This document shows, one piece after another, positions 16,873-25,182 of a DNA stretch of 32,000 bases. How positions within the stretch are numbered: position 1 is the stretch's first letter; the number at the start of each line of letters is the position of its first letter. The notes beneath the pieces were generated by a model. The model was not told where the DNA came from. It did no database searches and saw only the letters and a list, made by a program, of their open reading frames with translations. The translations under genes and the position numbers were made by a program. The DNA lies in contig CANQGF010000011.1 of the NCBI GenBank assembly GCA_947601485.1, positions 1 through 32,000 of the forward strand. The letters are read 5' to 3'. The stretch comes from an uncultured Bacilli bacterium (GTDB taxonomy: Bacteria; Bacillota_I; Bacilli_A; RF39; UBA660).

Positions 16873-17286
16873 TTATTCACCATCCTTTTTAATAAATTTA
16901 CATTTGATTGGAAGTTTATATGAAGCAAGACGTAATGCTTCTCTAGCTGTTGCTTCATCAACATCTGTAATTTCAAACATAATTTTACCTTTTTTAACAA
17001 CAGCAACATATTGTTCTACGTCACCTTTACCTTTTCCTTGACGAGTTTCAAGAGGTTTCATTGTTAAAGGTAGATGTGGGAAAATATTAATAAATACTTT
17101 ACCACCACGTTTCATATAACGAGTCATTGCTATACGAGCTGCTTCGATTTGACGAGCAGATACCCAAGCACCTTCTAAAGCTACAAGGCCATATTCTCCT
17201 TGAGTTAGAGTAGTATTTCCTTTAGCATGACCATCATATGTTAATCTGTGCGACTTTCTATATTTAGTTCTCTTTGGCATTAACAT
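16873..17286 (-). CDS. rplP: Large ribosomal subunit protein L16
   Basis: 137 residues. [33 protein letters not shown] and [17 protein letters not shown] are diagnostic. L16 contacts the A-site tRNA elbow. The ATG at 17286 lies 9 nt after AAGGAGG; the internal ATG two codons later is too far. The gene overlaps the end of rpsC by 23 bp. Confidence 0.97.
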   Translation of the reverse strand: MLMPKRTKYRKSHRLTYDGHAKGNTTLTQGEYGLVALEGAWVSARQIEAARIAMTRYMKRGGKVFINIFPHLPLTMKPLETRQGKGKGDVEQYVAVVKKGKIMFEITDVDEATAREALRLASYKLPIKCKFIKKDGE

Positions 17287-17944
17287 CTAAAGTCGCCTCC
17301 TTTTTAACACTTTTTTTAGCAGGTAAAATTTCATCTTTATAGATCCATACTTTTACCCCAATTTTACCATAAGTTGTATTAGCTTCACTTTTAGCATAAT
17401 CAATATCAGCACGGATAGTATGTAGAGGAACAGTACCTTCAGTATAACCTTCACTACGAGCCATTTCTACACCATTAAGTCTTCCACTTACTAAAGTTTT
17501 AATTCCTTTAGCTCCAGCTTTCATTGTATCTCTAATTGCTCTTTTTTGAGCTGCTCTAAATGGAGCTCTATTTTCGATTTGCATCGCAATATTATCAGCA
17601 ACTAATTTAGCATTTAAATTAGGATTTTTTTCTTCAACTATATTAATGAATACTTCTTCATTAACTAAAGAAGAAACTTTTTTCCGAAGTTTTTCAATAT
17701 CTTCGCCACCACGGCCAATAATTACACCAGGTTTGGCAGTTCTAATTGTAACTTCAACCTTTTTATTCTTTCTTTCAATAATAACAGAAGCGATAGATGC
17801 ATCTTTAAGACTAGTTAAAATATATTCACGAATTTTAATATCTTTATTAACATTAGTAGCATAGTCTTTTTTACTATACCAACGTGAATCACAATCTTTA
17901 TTAACACCTAAACGATATCCGATTGGATTAACTTTTTGTCCCAT
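17264..17944 (-). CDS. rpsC: Small ribosomal subunit protein S3
   Basis: 226 residues. [20 protein letters not shown], the KH motif [17 protein letters not shown] and the C-terminal half with [19 protein letters not shown] define S3, part of the mRNA entry channel and helicase activity. The start overlaps the rplV stop by 1 nt (TAATG). The 3' end overlaps rplP and holds its Shine-Dalgarno. Confidence 0.98.
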   Translation of the reverse strand: MGQKVNPIGYRLGVNKDCDSRWYSKKDYATNVNKDIKIREYILTSLKDASIASVIIERKNKKVEVTIRTAKPGVIIGRGGEDIEKLRKKVSSLVNEEVFINIVEEKNPNLNAKLVADNIAMQIENRAPFRAAQKRAIRDTMKAGAKGIKTLVSGRLNGVEMARSEGYTEGTVPLHTIRADIDYAKSEANTTYGKIGVKVWIYKDEILPAKKSVKKEATLDVNAKEN

Positions 17945-18297
17945 TATTTAGCATCTCCTTCCATTTTACCATCAGTAACAACTACTTTAATATGACTAGT
18001 TCTTTTATCATGTCTGTCAACATTTCCACGTGATGCAAATTGGATTCTTTTTAAAACTCTTCCTGGATTAACAAAACATTCTTTAATAACTAAATCATTT
18101 TCATTCATACCGTTATTATTAACAGCATTAGCAACAGCAGAATTTAATACTTTTAGTATCATTCTACTAGCTTTAGTATTTGTGGTTTCAAGTATATTTC
18201 TAGCACTTTTAACATCTTTGCCTCTAACTAAATCCATAGTCATACGTGCAAGACGTGGTTTAATAATAGCGCCTTTATGTATTGCGTAAGCTTCCAT
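17944..18297 (-). CDS. rplV: Large ribosomal subunit protein L22
   Basis: 117 residues. [20 protein letters not shown] at the start and [20 protein letters not shown] at the end; the latter includes the beta-hairpin tip region lining the exit tunnel, a known macrolide-resistance site. It is coupled by 1-nt overlaps to rpsS upstream and rpsC downstream. Confidence 0.97.
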   Translation of the reverse strand: MEAYAIHKGAIIKPRLARMTMDLVRGKDVKSARNILETTNTKASRMILKVLNSAVANAVNNNGMNENDLVIKECFVNPGRVLKRIQFASRGNVDRHDKRTSHIKVVVTDGKMEGDAK

Positions 18298-18566
18298 TAT
18301 TTATTACCTCCACCAGCATGTCCAGTAAACTTACGAGTTTGTGAAAACTCTCCTAGTTTATGGCCAACCATTTCTTCAGTTATATAAACTGGAATAAATT
18401 CTTTACCATTATGAATGGCTAAAGTATGTCCTACAAAATCAGGATAAATTGTACTTCTTCTTGACCAAGTTTTAATAACTGTTTTCTTATTTTCTTTATT
18501 TAAATTTTGAACCTTCTTTAATAATGATTCTTCAACATAAGGTCCTTTTTTTAAACTTCTTGCCAT
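18297..18566 (-). CDS. rpsS: Small ribosomal subunit protein S19
   Basis: 89 residues. [20 protein letters not shown], then [20 protein letters not shown] and [17 protein letters not shown] are hallmarks. S19 forms a 30S head complex with S13. Shine-Dalgarno AGGAGG; 1-nt overlap with rplV. Confidence 0.98.
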   Translation of the reverse strand: MARSLKKGPYVEESLLKKVQNLNKENKKTVIKTWSRRSTIYPDFVGHTLAIHNGKEFIPVYITEEMVGHKLGEFSQTRKFTGHAGGGNK

Positions 18567-18575
18567 ATTATCCTC

Positions 18576-19409
18576 CTATTTACTCTTCCTACTAATAATA
18601 AGTTTTTCAGAAGCTTTTTTAGATTTACGAGTTTTATGACCAAGGGCTGGTTTACCCCAAGGAGTCATAGGACTCTTACGTCCAACAGGTGCTCTACCTT
18701 CACCACCACCATGTGGGTGATCATTAGGGTTCATTACACTACCACGGTTAGTAGGTCTTATACCCATATGTCTTTTTCTTCCAGCTTTACCTAAATTAAC
18801 TAGGTTAGCATCTTCATTACCAACAACTCCAACGGTAGCAATGCAGACACCTAAGATTTTTCTTGTTTCACCAGAAGTTAAACGAACAATAACATATTTA
18901 CCATCACGGCCAAGAATTTGCGCAGAAGCTCCAGCAGCTCTACATAACTCGGCACCTTTACCTGGTTTAAGTTCTATACAATGAACCATTGTACCAACAG
19001 GAATGTTTTGAAGTGGTAGGGCATTACCAACTTTAATATCGGCACCTTCACCATTTTCAATAATCATTCCAACTTTTAAACCATTAGGAGCAATGATATA
19101 TTTCTTTTCACCATCACGGTAATTAATTAATGCTATGTTAGCATTACGGTTAGGATCGTATTCAATAGTAGCAACTCTTCCTGTAACCCCAACTTTATTT
19201 CTTTTATAATCAATAACACGGTATTTTTTAGTATGTCCACCACCAATGTGACGAACAGTCATTTTACCTTGGTTATTTCTTCCACCAGTTTTATTAACCT
19301 TAACAACTAAAGATTTAGTAGGATCATTATTTGTTGTAATTTCTTCATTACTTAACGTACTCATTCCTCTACGTCCATTAGTAGTAGGTCTAAAATGTTT
19401 TATTGCCAT
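18576..19409 (-). CDS. rplB: Large ribosomal subunit protein L2
   Basis: 277 residues, normal length. [19 protein letters not shown], the RNA-binding domain, and [19 protein letters not shown] near the C-terminus (the peptidyl-transferase-proximal loop with the conserved histidine). L2 is needed for subunit association and peptide bond formation. Strong Shine-Dalgarno before ATG; follows rplW by 12 bp. Confidence 0.98.
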   Translation of the reverse strand: MAIKHFRPTTNGRRGMSTLSNEEITTNNDPTKSLVVKVNKTGGRNNQGKMTVRHIGGGHTKKYRVIDYKRNKVGVTGRVATIEYDPNRNANIALINYRDGEKKYIIAPNGLKVGMIIENGEGADIKVGNALPLQNIPVGTMVHCIELKPGKGAELCRAAGASAQILGRDGKYVIVRLTSGETRKILGVCIATVGVVGNEDANLVNLGKAGRKRHMGIRPTNRGSVMNPNDHPHGGGEGRAPVGRKSPMTPWGKPALGHKTRKSKKASEKLIISRKSK

Positions 19410-19421
19410 TATTTAATCCTC

Positions 19422-19697
19422 CTATAAATCTATGGTAGAACCAGATTTTAAAGTAACAATAGCTTTTTTATAAGCTTTAGTTGTTCCTTCATATCTGCCT
19501 ACTCTACGTCTTTTAGTTTTTGTATTAAGTGTATTAACACTTGTTACATCTACTTTAAAAGCTTCTTCAATAGCAGCTTTGATTTCATCTTTAGTAGCGC
19601 TTTTAGCTACTTTAAATGTATAAACACCATTTTTTCTTTCTGCCATGCTTTTTTCTGTAATAACTGGTGAATAAATAATATCACTATAATGTTTCAT
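19422..19697 (-). CDS. rplW: Large ribosomal subunit protein L23
   Basis: 91 residues. IIYSPVITEKSMAERKNGVY, then VAKSATKDEIKAAIEEAFKV and NTKTKRRRVGRYEG match L23, the exit-tunnel dock for trigger factor and SRP. 1-nt overlap with rplD. Confidence 0.97.
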   Translation of the reverse strand: MKHYSDIIYSPVITEKSMAERKNGVYTFKVAKSATKDEIKAAIEEAFKVDVTSVNTLNTKTKRRRVGRYEGTTKAYKKAIVTLKSGSTIDL

Positions 19698-20317
19698 TAT
19701 TTAAGCACCTCCTCGATTTCTTTAAGTGCATCTTCTGTAACTACTAAATTATCAGCATTTACTATATCATAGCAGTTTAATTCAGAAGACATTAATACTA
19801 GGACATTTCCTAAATTTCTTGTTGCCATATATAAATTTTCATTTTCATCTTTAGTAACAAAAATAGTTTTACCAGCAAGTTTTAAAGATTCTAACATACT
19901 AGTAGCTTCTTTTGTTTTTAAAGAATTAAATTTAAGATCATCAACAACAATTAAAGCTTTTTCTTTAGCTTTATAAGTTAAAGCTGTTTTGATAGCTAAA
20001 GCTCTTTCTTTACGATTAATTTTAAATGTATAATCGCGATTATCAACACCAAAAGCTATACCGCCACCACGCCATTGAGTAGCACGGATACTACCTTGAC
20101 GAGCACGTCCTGTACCTTTTTGTTTCCATGGTTTTTTACCACCACCAGATACTTCAGCTCTTGATTTTGTTTTTCTTGTTCCTTGACGCATACTATCAAG
20201 TTGTAATCTAATCATTTTCTTTAATGCATCATCATTAACTTCAATATTCCAAATATCATTATTAAGGGTTAATTCTTTAACATCTTCCCCTTTTATATTT
20301 TTAACACTTATCTTCAT
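19697..20317 (-). CDS. rplD: Large ribosomal subunit protein L4
   Basis: 206 residues. The long tunnel loop carries RQGTRKTKSRAEVSGGGKKP and RARQGSIRATQWRGGGIAFG. L4 lines the exit tunnel and in enteric bacteria is the autogenous repressor of the S10 operon; in this organism the structured leader upstream of rpsJ makes some form of leader control plausible but unproven. It lies between rplC (21 bp) and rplW. Confidence 0.97.
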   Translation of the reverse strand: MKISVKNIKGEDVKELTLNNDIWNIEVNDDALKKMIRLQLDSMRQGTRKTKSRAEVSGGGKKPWKQKGTGRARQGSIRATQWRGGGIAFGVDNRDYTFKINRKERALAIKTALTYKAKEKALIVVDDLKFNSLKTKEATSMLESLKLAGKTIFVTKDENENLYMATRNLGNVLVLMSSELNCYDIVNADNLVVTEDALKEIEEVLK

Positions 20318-20338
20318 AATCTGTTTTTCCTTTCTAGA

Positions 20339-21184
20339 CTAATTATTAGCCTCAGGATCCGCTACTGGATTTTCTTCTTTAGTTTCTTCTTGAACTTCTT
20401 CAGTTGCCTCTTCTGCTGGAGCATTTGAAGTCCCAGCTACTTCTTCAGTAGCATCTTCTACTACTTCATCAACAACTGTTTCATTTACTTCTTCTTGAAC
20501 ATCTACATTTTCACTTGCAACTTCACTTTCGTAAGTCATAAGTTCTTTTGGGGATGCCTTTCTTGAATTTTTAATAGCAGATTTAATATAAACTAAAGAA
20601 TTTTTTGCACCTGGAATATTGCCACTAACTAAAATATAATTATCAGTTGTATTGACTTCAACAATTTCAAGATTTTGAATTGTTACAGTTTCAACTCCCA
20701 TATGACCAGGTAATTTCTTACCCTTTAATACTCTTTTTGGAAGCATTGTACCAAGTGAACCTGGTTTTCTATGATAATGTGATCCATGTCCCATTGGTCC
20801 ACGAGATTGGTTGAAACGTTTGATAACGCCTTCAGTACCTTTACCTTTTGAAGTACCAGTTACATCAACAATTTCACCAGTACTAAATATGTCAGCCCCT
20901 ATTTTATCTCCAACATTATAAGTAGCATCTACATCTCTGATTTCCTTTAAGAAGCGCTTAGGTGTAGTATTTGCTTTTTTTGCATGTCCAATTTCTGCTT
21001 TATTGGCACGACTTTCCTTTTTTTCAATTACGCCAAGTTGAATAGCGTTGTATCCGTCTTTTTCAACTGTCTTAACTTGCATAACAGTATTTGGTTCGCA
21101 AGATACAACAGTAACAGGAATTAATTTACCATCTTTGGTAAATACTTGAGTCATTCCAACTTTGCGTCCTAAGATTCCTTTCAT
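20339..21184 (-). CDS. rplC: Large ribosomal subunit protein L3 with acidic C-terminal tail
   Basis: 281 residues; a typical bacterial L3 is about 205-215. The body (1 to about 208) is normal: [60 protein letters not shown]. After [14 protein letters not shown] an extra segment of about 70 residues follows, rich in Glu, Val, Thr and Ala (for example [18 protein letters not shown]) with almost no basic residues. It is one continuous frame with no sign of frameshift. L3 starts 50S assembly and contacts the peptidyl-transferase centre; the tail would lie on the solvent side. Confidence 0.97.
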   Translation of the reverse strand: MKGILGRKVGMTQVFTKDGKLIPVTVVSCEPNTVMQVKTVEKDGYNAIQLGVIEKKESRANKAEIGHAKKANTTPKRFLKEIRDVDATYNVGDKIGADIFSTGEIVDVTGTSKGKGTEGVIKRFNQSRGPMGHGSHYHRKPGSLGTMLPKRVLKGKKLPGHMGVETVTIQNLEIVEVNTTDNYILVSGNIPGAKNSLVYIKSAIKNSRKASPKELMTYESEVASENVDVQEEVNETVVDEVVEDATEEVAGTSNAPAEEATEEVQEETKEENPVADPEANN

Positions 21185-21204
21185 TTTTCTTTTTCCTTTC
21201 TTTA

Positions 21205-21516
21205 TTATTTAAATGTTTTTATATCGATGTCAACGCCACTTGGTAAATCTAAATGACTTAATGCATCAATGGTTTCTTTACTTGGGTTTTTAATATCCAC
21301 AAGTCTTTTGTGAGTTCTTCTTTCAAATTGTTCACGACTATCTTTATATTTGTGAACAGCTCTTAAAACCGTAAACTTCTCAATCTCTGTTGGAAGAGGT
21401 ACTGGTCCAGAAACTTCCCCACCTGTTCTTTTTACAGTTTCAACAATTTTAGAAGCAGCAACATCAAGTAATCTATGATCATATGCTTTTAAATTGATTC
21501 TAACTTTATTTGACAT
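21205..21516 (-). CDS. rpsJ: Small ribosomal subunit protein S10
   Basis: 103 residues. [40 protein letters not shown] and [16 protein letters not shown] are diagnostic. S10 lies in the 30S head and also serves as NusE in antitermination. First gene of the superoperon; Shine-Dalgarno AAAGGAGG 9 nt upstream of ATG, preceded by a 125-nt structured leader. Confidence 0.98.
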   Translation of the reverse strand: MSNKVRINLKAYDHRLLDVAASKIVETVKRTGGEVSGPVPLPTEIEKFTVLRAVHKYKDSREQFERRTHKRLVDIKNPSKETIDALSHLDLPSGVDIDIKTFK

Positions 21517-21524
21517 TTACATGT

Positions 21525-21642
21525 CCTCCTTTCGTCTATATCTAGTATAGGCTTGCTCCACACGAATTCCCTAATTGCTAGAATAATATTTACCAACTTA
21601 CCCTAGTGTATCAGCAACCTCGCATATCTCCGCAGTCATACG
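21525..21642 (-). promoter_or_regulatory. Structured 5' leader of the S10 superoperon
   Basis: The transcript leader between the promoter and rpsJ has a long-range pairing: GGTTGCT (21613-21619) with AGCAAGCC (21550-21557, one bulged G), continued by ACAC (21606-21609) with GTGT (21560-21563). These enclose about 42 nt. A second hairpin CTATA-CTAGA-TATAG (21536-21550) ends 6 nt before the Shine-Dalgarno and shares base 21550 with the first helix, so the two may be alternatives. A role in autogenous control is inferred from position. Confidence 0.6.
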
Positions 21643-21648
21643 AATATC

Positions 21649-21678
21649 ATTATAACACAATAATTATATGAAATGCAA
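21649..21678 (-). promoter_or_regulatory. Sigma-A promoter of the S10 superoperon
   Basis: Minus-strand TTGCAT (21673-21678), an 18-bp spacer and a perfect TATAAT (21649-21654). The A/T-rich bases just upstream (AATAGCAATTTTTT) could be an UP element; the insertion sequence landed inside it. Confidence 0.85.
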
Positions 21679-21685
21679 CCAAAAA

Positions 21686-21694
21686 ATTGCTATT
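21686..21694 (+). repeat. Target site duplication, left copy (9 bp)
   Basis: ATTGCTATT directly precedes the left inverted repeat and recurs exactly at 23168-23176 directly after the right one. Confidence 0.93.
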
Positions 21695-21721
21695 GGGTGT
21701 AAAAAATTTTCCGGGGTAAAA
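21695..21721 (+). repeat. Left terminal inverted repeat of the IS
   Basis: 27 bp, beginning GGGTGTAAAA and ending GGGGTAAAA; 26 of 27 positions match the reverse complement of 23141-23167. Confidence 0.93.
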
Positions 21722-21773
21722 CATGTAGAAATTGTGATAAAATTATACTTAAGATAGGAAGTGTATCTCAAGT

Positions 21774-22010
21774 ATGAAAAATAATAATGTAGAAAATAAA
21801 TTTACAACATTTGTTAATGAAGGAAAATTAAATATAAGTACGATAGAAGATATAATGTTAGAAGATTTAGAAAACTATAAAGAAGAATTAATCACTCATA
21901 TCGAAGAATTATTACTAAGCAAAATAGATGAGAAAGATTTAATCAGTAAAAAAAAGATTACTGGAATGATAAAGGAATTAAGATTAAGAATAAAGGCACC
22001 GAAACACTAA
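21774..22010 (+). CDS. IS transposase, N-terminal frame (orfA)
   Basis: 78 residues from the ATG at 21774; AGGAAG lies upstream, further from the ATG than usual. Hydrophilic and helical, rich in Glu, Lys and Leu. It carries an A-run (21948-21955) read as AAA AAA AAG; the canonical -1 slippery heptamer A_AAA_AAG is at 21950-21956. After the slip the ribosome would enter the orfB frame. Without the slip it ends 18 codons later in TAA. The fused product (about 61 plus 393 residues) would match a normal single-ORF transposase of about 450 residues. Confidence 0.7.
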   Translation: MKNNNVENKFTTFVNEGKLNISTIEDIMLEDLENYKEELITHIEELLLSKIDEKDLISKKKITGMIKELRLRIKAPKH

Positions 22011-23134
22011 CTTTAGTTTTAATAACAGGTAAAATAAAGATAAGAAGAACAATATTGCAAATAGTTAGTGACATAAATTTAGAAGATTACAATCTAAAAA
22101 GTAAATTAATAGTACCTTTAGATGAATATTTAGGAATAGATAAACTACCATTTAAAGTATCAATAAGAGCAATGATAGAAATAGCATTTTGGGGACAAAA
22201 TCAACCATCATTTCAAAGAGCAAAAGAAATAATTAAAAGAGTTCATAATATAGATATATCTTATGTTACTGTTATGAATATCACTAAATTTATAGGAAAA
22301 ATAATTTTTGATTGTAACTATAATAAAGCTTTAAAAATGTGGAATAACCGGGCTAATATAGATATTAATAATGCTAATAAAAAAGGTACTTTATATATGC
22401 AATCAGATGGTGCAGCAGTTAATACTAGAATAGAAGATGAAAATGGCTCTACGTGGAGAGAAAATAAATTAGGAATACTATTTTCAGAATATGATTTATA
22501 TAAAAGAAAAAATAAAGCCAATCAAATCAATCATAAAGAATATGTGGCTTATGTGGGAAATGTTGAAACTTTTAGATTATTAATATTTGCTAAGGCAGTA
22601 GAACTAGAATATTGGAAATACGAAAATATAGTATTTATATCAGATGGAGCAACTTGGCTTAGAAATATGATAAGTGAACTATTTCCTGAAGCAATACAAA
22701 TATTAGATAAATATCATTTAATTGAAAATATATATGATTATGGTAAATTTATCTTTAATGAAGATATGAAAAAAGTAGAAAGATTTAAAGATAAAATAAT
22801 AGGATATTGTTATTCTAGAGAATATAAATTAATTGAAAAAGAATTAAAGAAATATAAAGATATAAAAGTACCAACAACTGTTTGTAACCTACCAACTTAT
22901 TTAAAGAATAATAAAGACAAAATAGATTATTCAACTTATGAACATAAAGGTTGGTTTGTAGGAAGTGGAGCCATAGAAAGTTCTAATAAAATAATAGTAC
23001 AACAAAGATTAAAACAAGCAGGTATGAGATGGAGTGTTGATGGTGCTAACTATTTAATAGTATTGAGATGTTATCAAGAAAGTGGACATTGGGGTGATAT
23101 AGAAAAAATAGTAGTTGACTATTTAAGCCAATAA
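21950..23134 (+). CDS. IS transposase, catalytic frame (orfB)
   Basis: Open in the -1 frame relative to orfA from 21950; its only good internal start is TTG at 22055 (359 residues), so expression probably relies on frameshifting. Catalytic DDE residues are visible: D in MQSDGAAVNTR, D in FISDGATWLRN, and E in VGSGAIESSNK. The last is followed by RLKQAGMRWSVDGANYLIV and LRC, typical of ISKra4 transposases. The DKYHLIEN helix after the second D fits the RNase-H fold. It cuts and joins the IS ends. The reading frame is otherwise undamaged, so the element may be active. Confidence 0.85.
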   Translation, partial: KKDYWNDKGIKIKNKGTETLTLVLITGKIKIRRTILQIVSDINLEDYNLKSKLIVPLDEYLGIDKLPFKVSIRAMIEIAFWGQNQPSFQRAKEIIKRVHNIDISYVTVMNITKFIGKIIFDCNYNKALKMWNNRANIDINNANKKGTLYMQSDGAAVNTRIEDENGSTWRENKLGILFSEYDLYKRKNKANQINHKEYVAYVGNVETFRLLIFAKAVELEYWKYENIVFISDGATWLRNMISELFPEAIQILDKYHLIENIYDYGKFIFNEDMKKVERFKDKIIGYCYSREYKLIEKELKKYKDIKVPTTVCNLPTYLKNNKDKIDYSTYEHKGWFVGSGAIESSNKIIVQQRLKQAGMRWSVDGANYLIVLRCYQESGHWGDIEKIVVDYLSQ

Positions 23135-23140
23135 CTACTA

Positions 23141-23167
23141 TTTTACCCCGAAAAATTTTTTACACCC
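23141..23167 (+). repeat. Right terminal inverted repeat of the IS
   Basis: 27 bp, TTTTACCCC at its inner end and ACACCC at its outer end; complement of the left end with one mismatch. Confidence 0.93.
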
Positions 23168-23176
23168 ATTGCTATT
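23168..23176 (+). repeat. Target site duplication, right copy (9 bp)
   Basis: ATTGCTATT, identical to 21686-21694. Confidence 0.93.
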
Positions 23177-23244
23177 TTTGTAACTATTGCTTTTTACTAG
23201 TTACTTTTGAATTGATCTTTTTTAACTATTTAAATCAATGCATA

Positions 23245-23273
23245 TTAAAAATGAGAACCTGTAAAAAGCTCTC
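23245..23273 (-). terminator. Terminator of the first glycine-rich protein gene
   Basis: Minus-strand GAGAGC, loop TTTTTACAG, GTTCTC (one G-U pair), then ATTTTTAA. On the plus strand the stem is followed by CTTTTTATT, so it may also stop transcripts leaving the IS. Nearly the same hairpin and loop occur at 26959-26987. Confidence 0.7.
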
Positions 23274-23283
23274 CTTTTTATTA

Positions 23284-24942
23284 TTATCCTAAAAAAGTTA
23301 TTTTAGCGTATCCGCTTCCAGTGTTACCTACCATTGTACCAGTTCCCTTATAATCAGGCATTGCTTTATTTCCAGCAATCATATTAGGTGCATAAAATAC
23401 TTTTCCACTATAATGAATAGCACTATCTAAATGTGTTATACTACTTGCGGTCGATGATCCGTTTATTGCTCTACATCCTGGGTAACCTGAAACAAATGAC
23501 GAACCACCACTACCACCACTATGGGCAACGGCTGCTCCAGCATAATAGCCTCCGCCTCCGCCTGACTGTCCAGCTAAGACATAGCCAAAATTACCTTGTT
23601 GAGCATATTTAGATCCATCATCTCCAGAATAATTGATATGCCAAACCCATTTGCCTCCCTCTGTTTGCGATGCTCCGTATGCCGTAGACCACCCATAGGC
23701 TTTTCCAGATGTAGGATGTGTATGTGTTTCATCATTTGATTCACCATCACCACCAACTAGAGCTCCTCCGTAACCCCCACTTCCAGCTCCAAAATACCAA
23801 TTTTCGTTCAAAAAATACGTATTTCGATTCCTATTATTGGCACCACCTCCACCGGCAGCAACCATTATTCGGGATTTCAATCCATCAAATGTTTTCCATT
23901 CACCAGACAAAAGCCTTATGTCAGTGGCTCCTCCACCCGTAGAACCATAATTATCTCCAATAGTGGGTCCTCCACCATTAAATTTCTCCTTTGATGATTC
24001 ACTACCAGATTCTCCAACATATACATAAATAGATTCATTTTTAGCAAGATGTATTATCCCTTCGGTATAAGCACCTTTACCACCATAATAGTCATTATAA
24101 TCACCACCGCTTGCTCCCCAAAGTTCAATTAAATAGTCACCATCTTTAGTTGGTGTAAATGTTTGAACACCACCAGTATACTTATATTCGTTAACCTCTT
24201 TTTCTACCTTTTCCCCTTGTTCTTCTATATTTGTTAATATCCCAAATATCTCTTTAAATTCTTTCCCTTGTGTACTATTATTAAAAGTATTTATTTCTAA
24301 ATTTTGATATATATTTCCTTCTTCATAATCTACCCATAAATATACTTTATATGTATTTGTGGTATTGCTTTTTATACTATCTACATCAAGCACATAATTA
24401 TTTCTTGTTTGATAACTACTTGTTAATGTATTTTTACTTAATGTATCATTAAGTAATGCATAAACGTTCCCTGAATTTATCCTATTTATATTATTTAAAA
24501 TACCACTATCTTTTAATACTTCTTCTTTTCCACTATTTATTTGTTTCATTACTTTAGTTTTTATTTGAAAATCTTTTATTTGACTAACAGTATTATTATT
24601 TGCTAATGTCGTCATGGTTAAGGTATATTTTATATCTTCTTGTCCTTCACCACATTTATTTGTAACTTTTACTTCAATAGGTTTAATTTTTTCCAAAGCT
24701 TTACTATCAGTTATTGGGTAATCATATGGTAATTCTAATTCACTACTAGATATACCTACATCTACACAATCTGTTTTACCACCAACTACTATTAAAGCTT
24801 CACTATGTAATTCATCATTTGCATTAAAAAAGGCATAGGCTATTCCCAAACTCGTTAATAGTAACATAATTATTGCTATTACATATATTTGAATTGGAAT
24901 TTTAATCTTAAATTCTTTCCCGAACAAAAATTTCTCGTCCAT
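23284..24942 (-). CDS. Membrane-tethered surface protein with ALK-like glycine-rich domain (copy A)
   Basis: 552 residues. A cytoplasmic basic stub (KEFKIKIP) leads into one membrane helix (about 17-37, ending GIAYAFFNANDE). That ending resembles the TasA/camelysin-type leaders cut by SipW-like signal peptidases. Residues about 40-230 are a beta-rich domain with a Cys pair (DCVDV and TNKCGEG). From about 255 comes a glycine-rich domain with FTPTKDGDYLIELWGASGG, YVYVGESG, GGGATDIRLL, RIMVAAGGGGA and GGSSFVSGYPGCRAI. This pattern is like the glycine-rich domain of ALK/LTK receptors and related bacterial surface proteins. There is no LPXTG or C-terminal anchor. The function is unknown, possibly adhesion or matrix. 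The gene has its own promoter and terminator; a paralogue lies immediately upstream at 25183-26859. Confidence 0.8.
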   Translation of the reverse strand: MDEKFLFGKEFKIKIPIQIYVIAIIMLLLTSLGIAYAFFNANDELHSEALIVVGGKTDCVDVGISSSELELPYDYPITDSKALEKIKPIEVKVTNKCGEGQEDIKYTLTMTTLANNNTVSQIKDFQIKTKVMKQINSGKEEVLKDSGILNNINRINSGNVYALLNDTLSKNTLTSSYQTRNNYVLDVDSIKSNTTNTYKVYLWVDYEEGNIYQNLEINTFNNSTQGKEFKEIFGILTNIEEQGEKVEKEVNEYKYTGGVQTFTPTKDGDYLIELWGASGGDYNDYYGGKGAYTEGIIHLAKNESIYVYVGESGSESSKEKFNGGGPTIGDNYGSTGGGATDIRLLSGEWKTFDGLKSRIMVAAGGGGANNRNRNTYFLNENWYFGAGSGGYGGALVGGDGESNDETHTHPTSGKAYGWSTAYGASQTEGGKWVWHINYSGDDGSKYAQQGNFGYVLAGQSGGGGGYYAGAAVAHSGGSGGSSFVSGYPGCRAINGSSTASSITHLDSAIHYSGKVFYAPNMIAGNKAMPDYKGTGTMVGNTGSGYAKITFLG

Positions 24943-24970
24943 AATTTGCCTCTTTCTATTTTTCTTTTTT

Positions 24971-24999
24971 ATTTTATCACGTTATTTATATTTTGAAAA
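24971..24999 (-). promoter_or_regulatory. Sigma-A-like promoter of glycine-rich gene A
   Basis: Minus-strand TTTTCA (24994-24999), 17-bp spacer, TAAAAT (24971-24976). About 75 bp from the start codon through and past the -35 are nearly identical to the region before copy B. Confidence 0.6.
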
Positions 25000-25101
25000 T
25001 GACTTTATAATCTATCAATATCTTTTGAAATATTACTTATTTTAAATTAATTTCTAGGTTGATGATTTTACACATTTCTTTTCTATAATTTTAAGCAATT
25101 T

Positions 25102-25139
25102 AAAAAGATAGAATTTTTCTATCTAATTTTCTATCTTTT
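25102..25139 (-). terminator. Terminator of glycine-rich gene B
   Basis: Minus-strand AAAAGATAGAA (25129-25139) and TTCTATCTTTT (25103-25113) form an 11-bp stem with a 15-nt loop, ending in a short T-run. It separates the two paralogues (the 240-bp gap otherwise holds only the promoter of copy A). Confidence 0.75.
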
Positions 25140-25182
25140 AAGAACTTAAAATTGTTTTTAAAAATCTACCTATTTTTATTAT

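Larger units (their letters stand above)
21695..23167 (+). mobile_element. Complete insertion sequence, ISKra4-like (1473 bp)
   Basis: The element has 27-bp terminal inverted repeats (21695-21721 and 23141-23167) that begin GGGTGTAAAAAATTTT and differ at one position. It is flanked by a perfect 9-bp direct repeat, so both ends are exact. It encodes a DDE transposase split over two frames. The GSGAIES motif and the closing RLKQAGMRWSVDGAN pattern point to the ISKra4 family; ISLre2 is the alternative. It is inserted 17 bp upstream of the -35 of the S10 promoter and points away from that operon. The near-identical ends suggest a recent arrival. Confidence 0.93.

Noticed and set aside
22055-23134. 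Transposase as an independent protein from the TTG at 22055
   Set aside because: The TTG lies inside the conserved frame and the frame is open upstream to the slippery site, so frameshifting from orfA explains it better.
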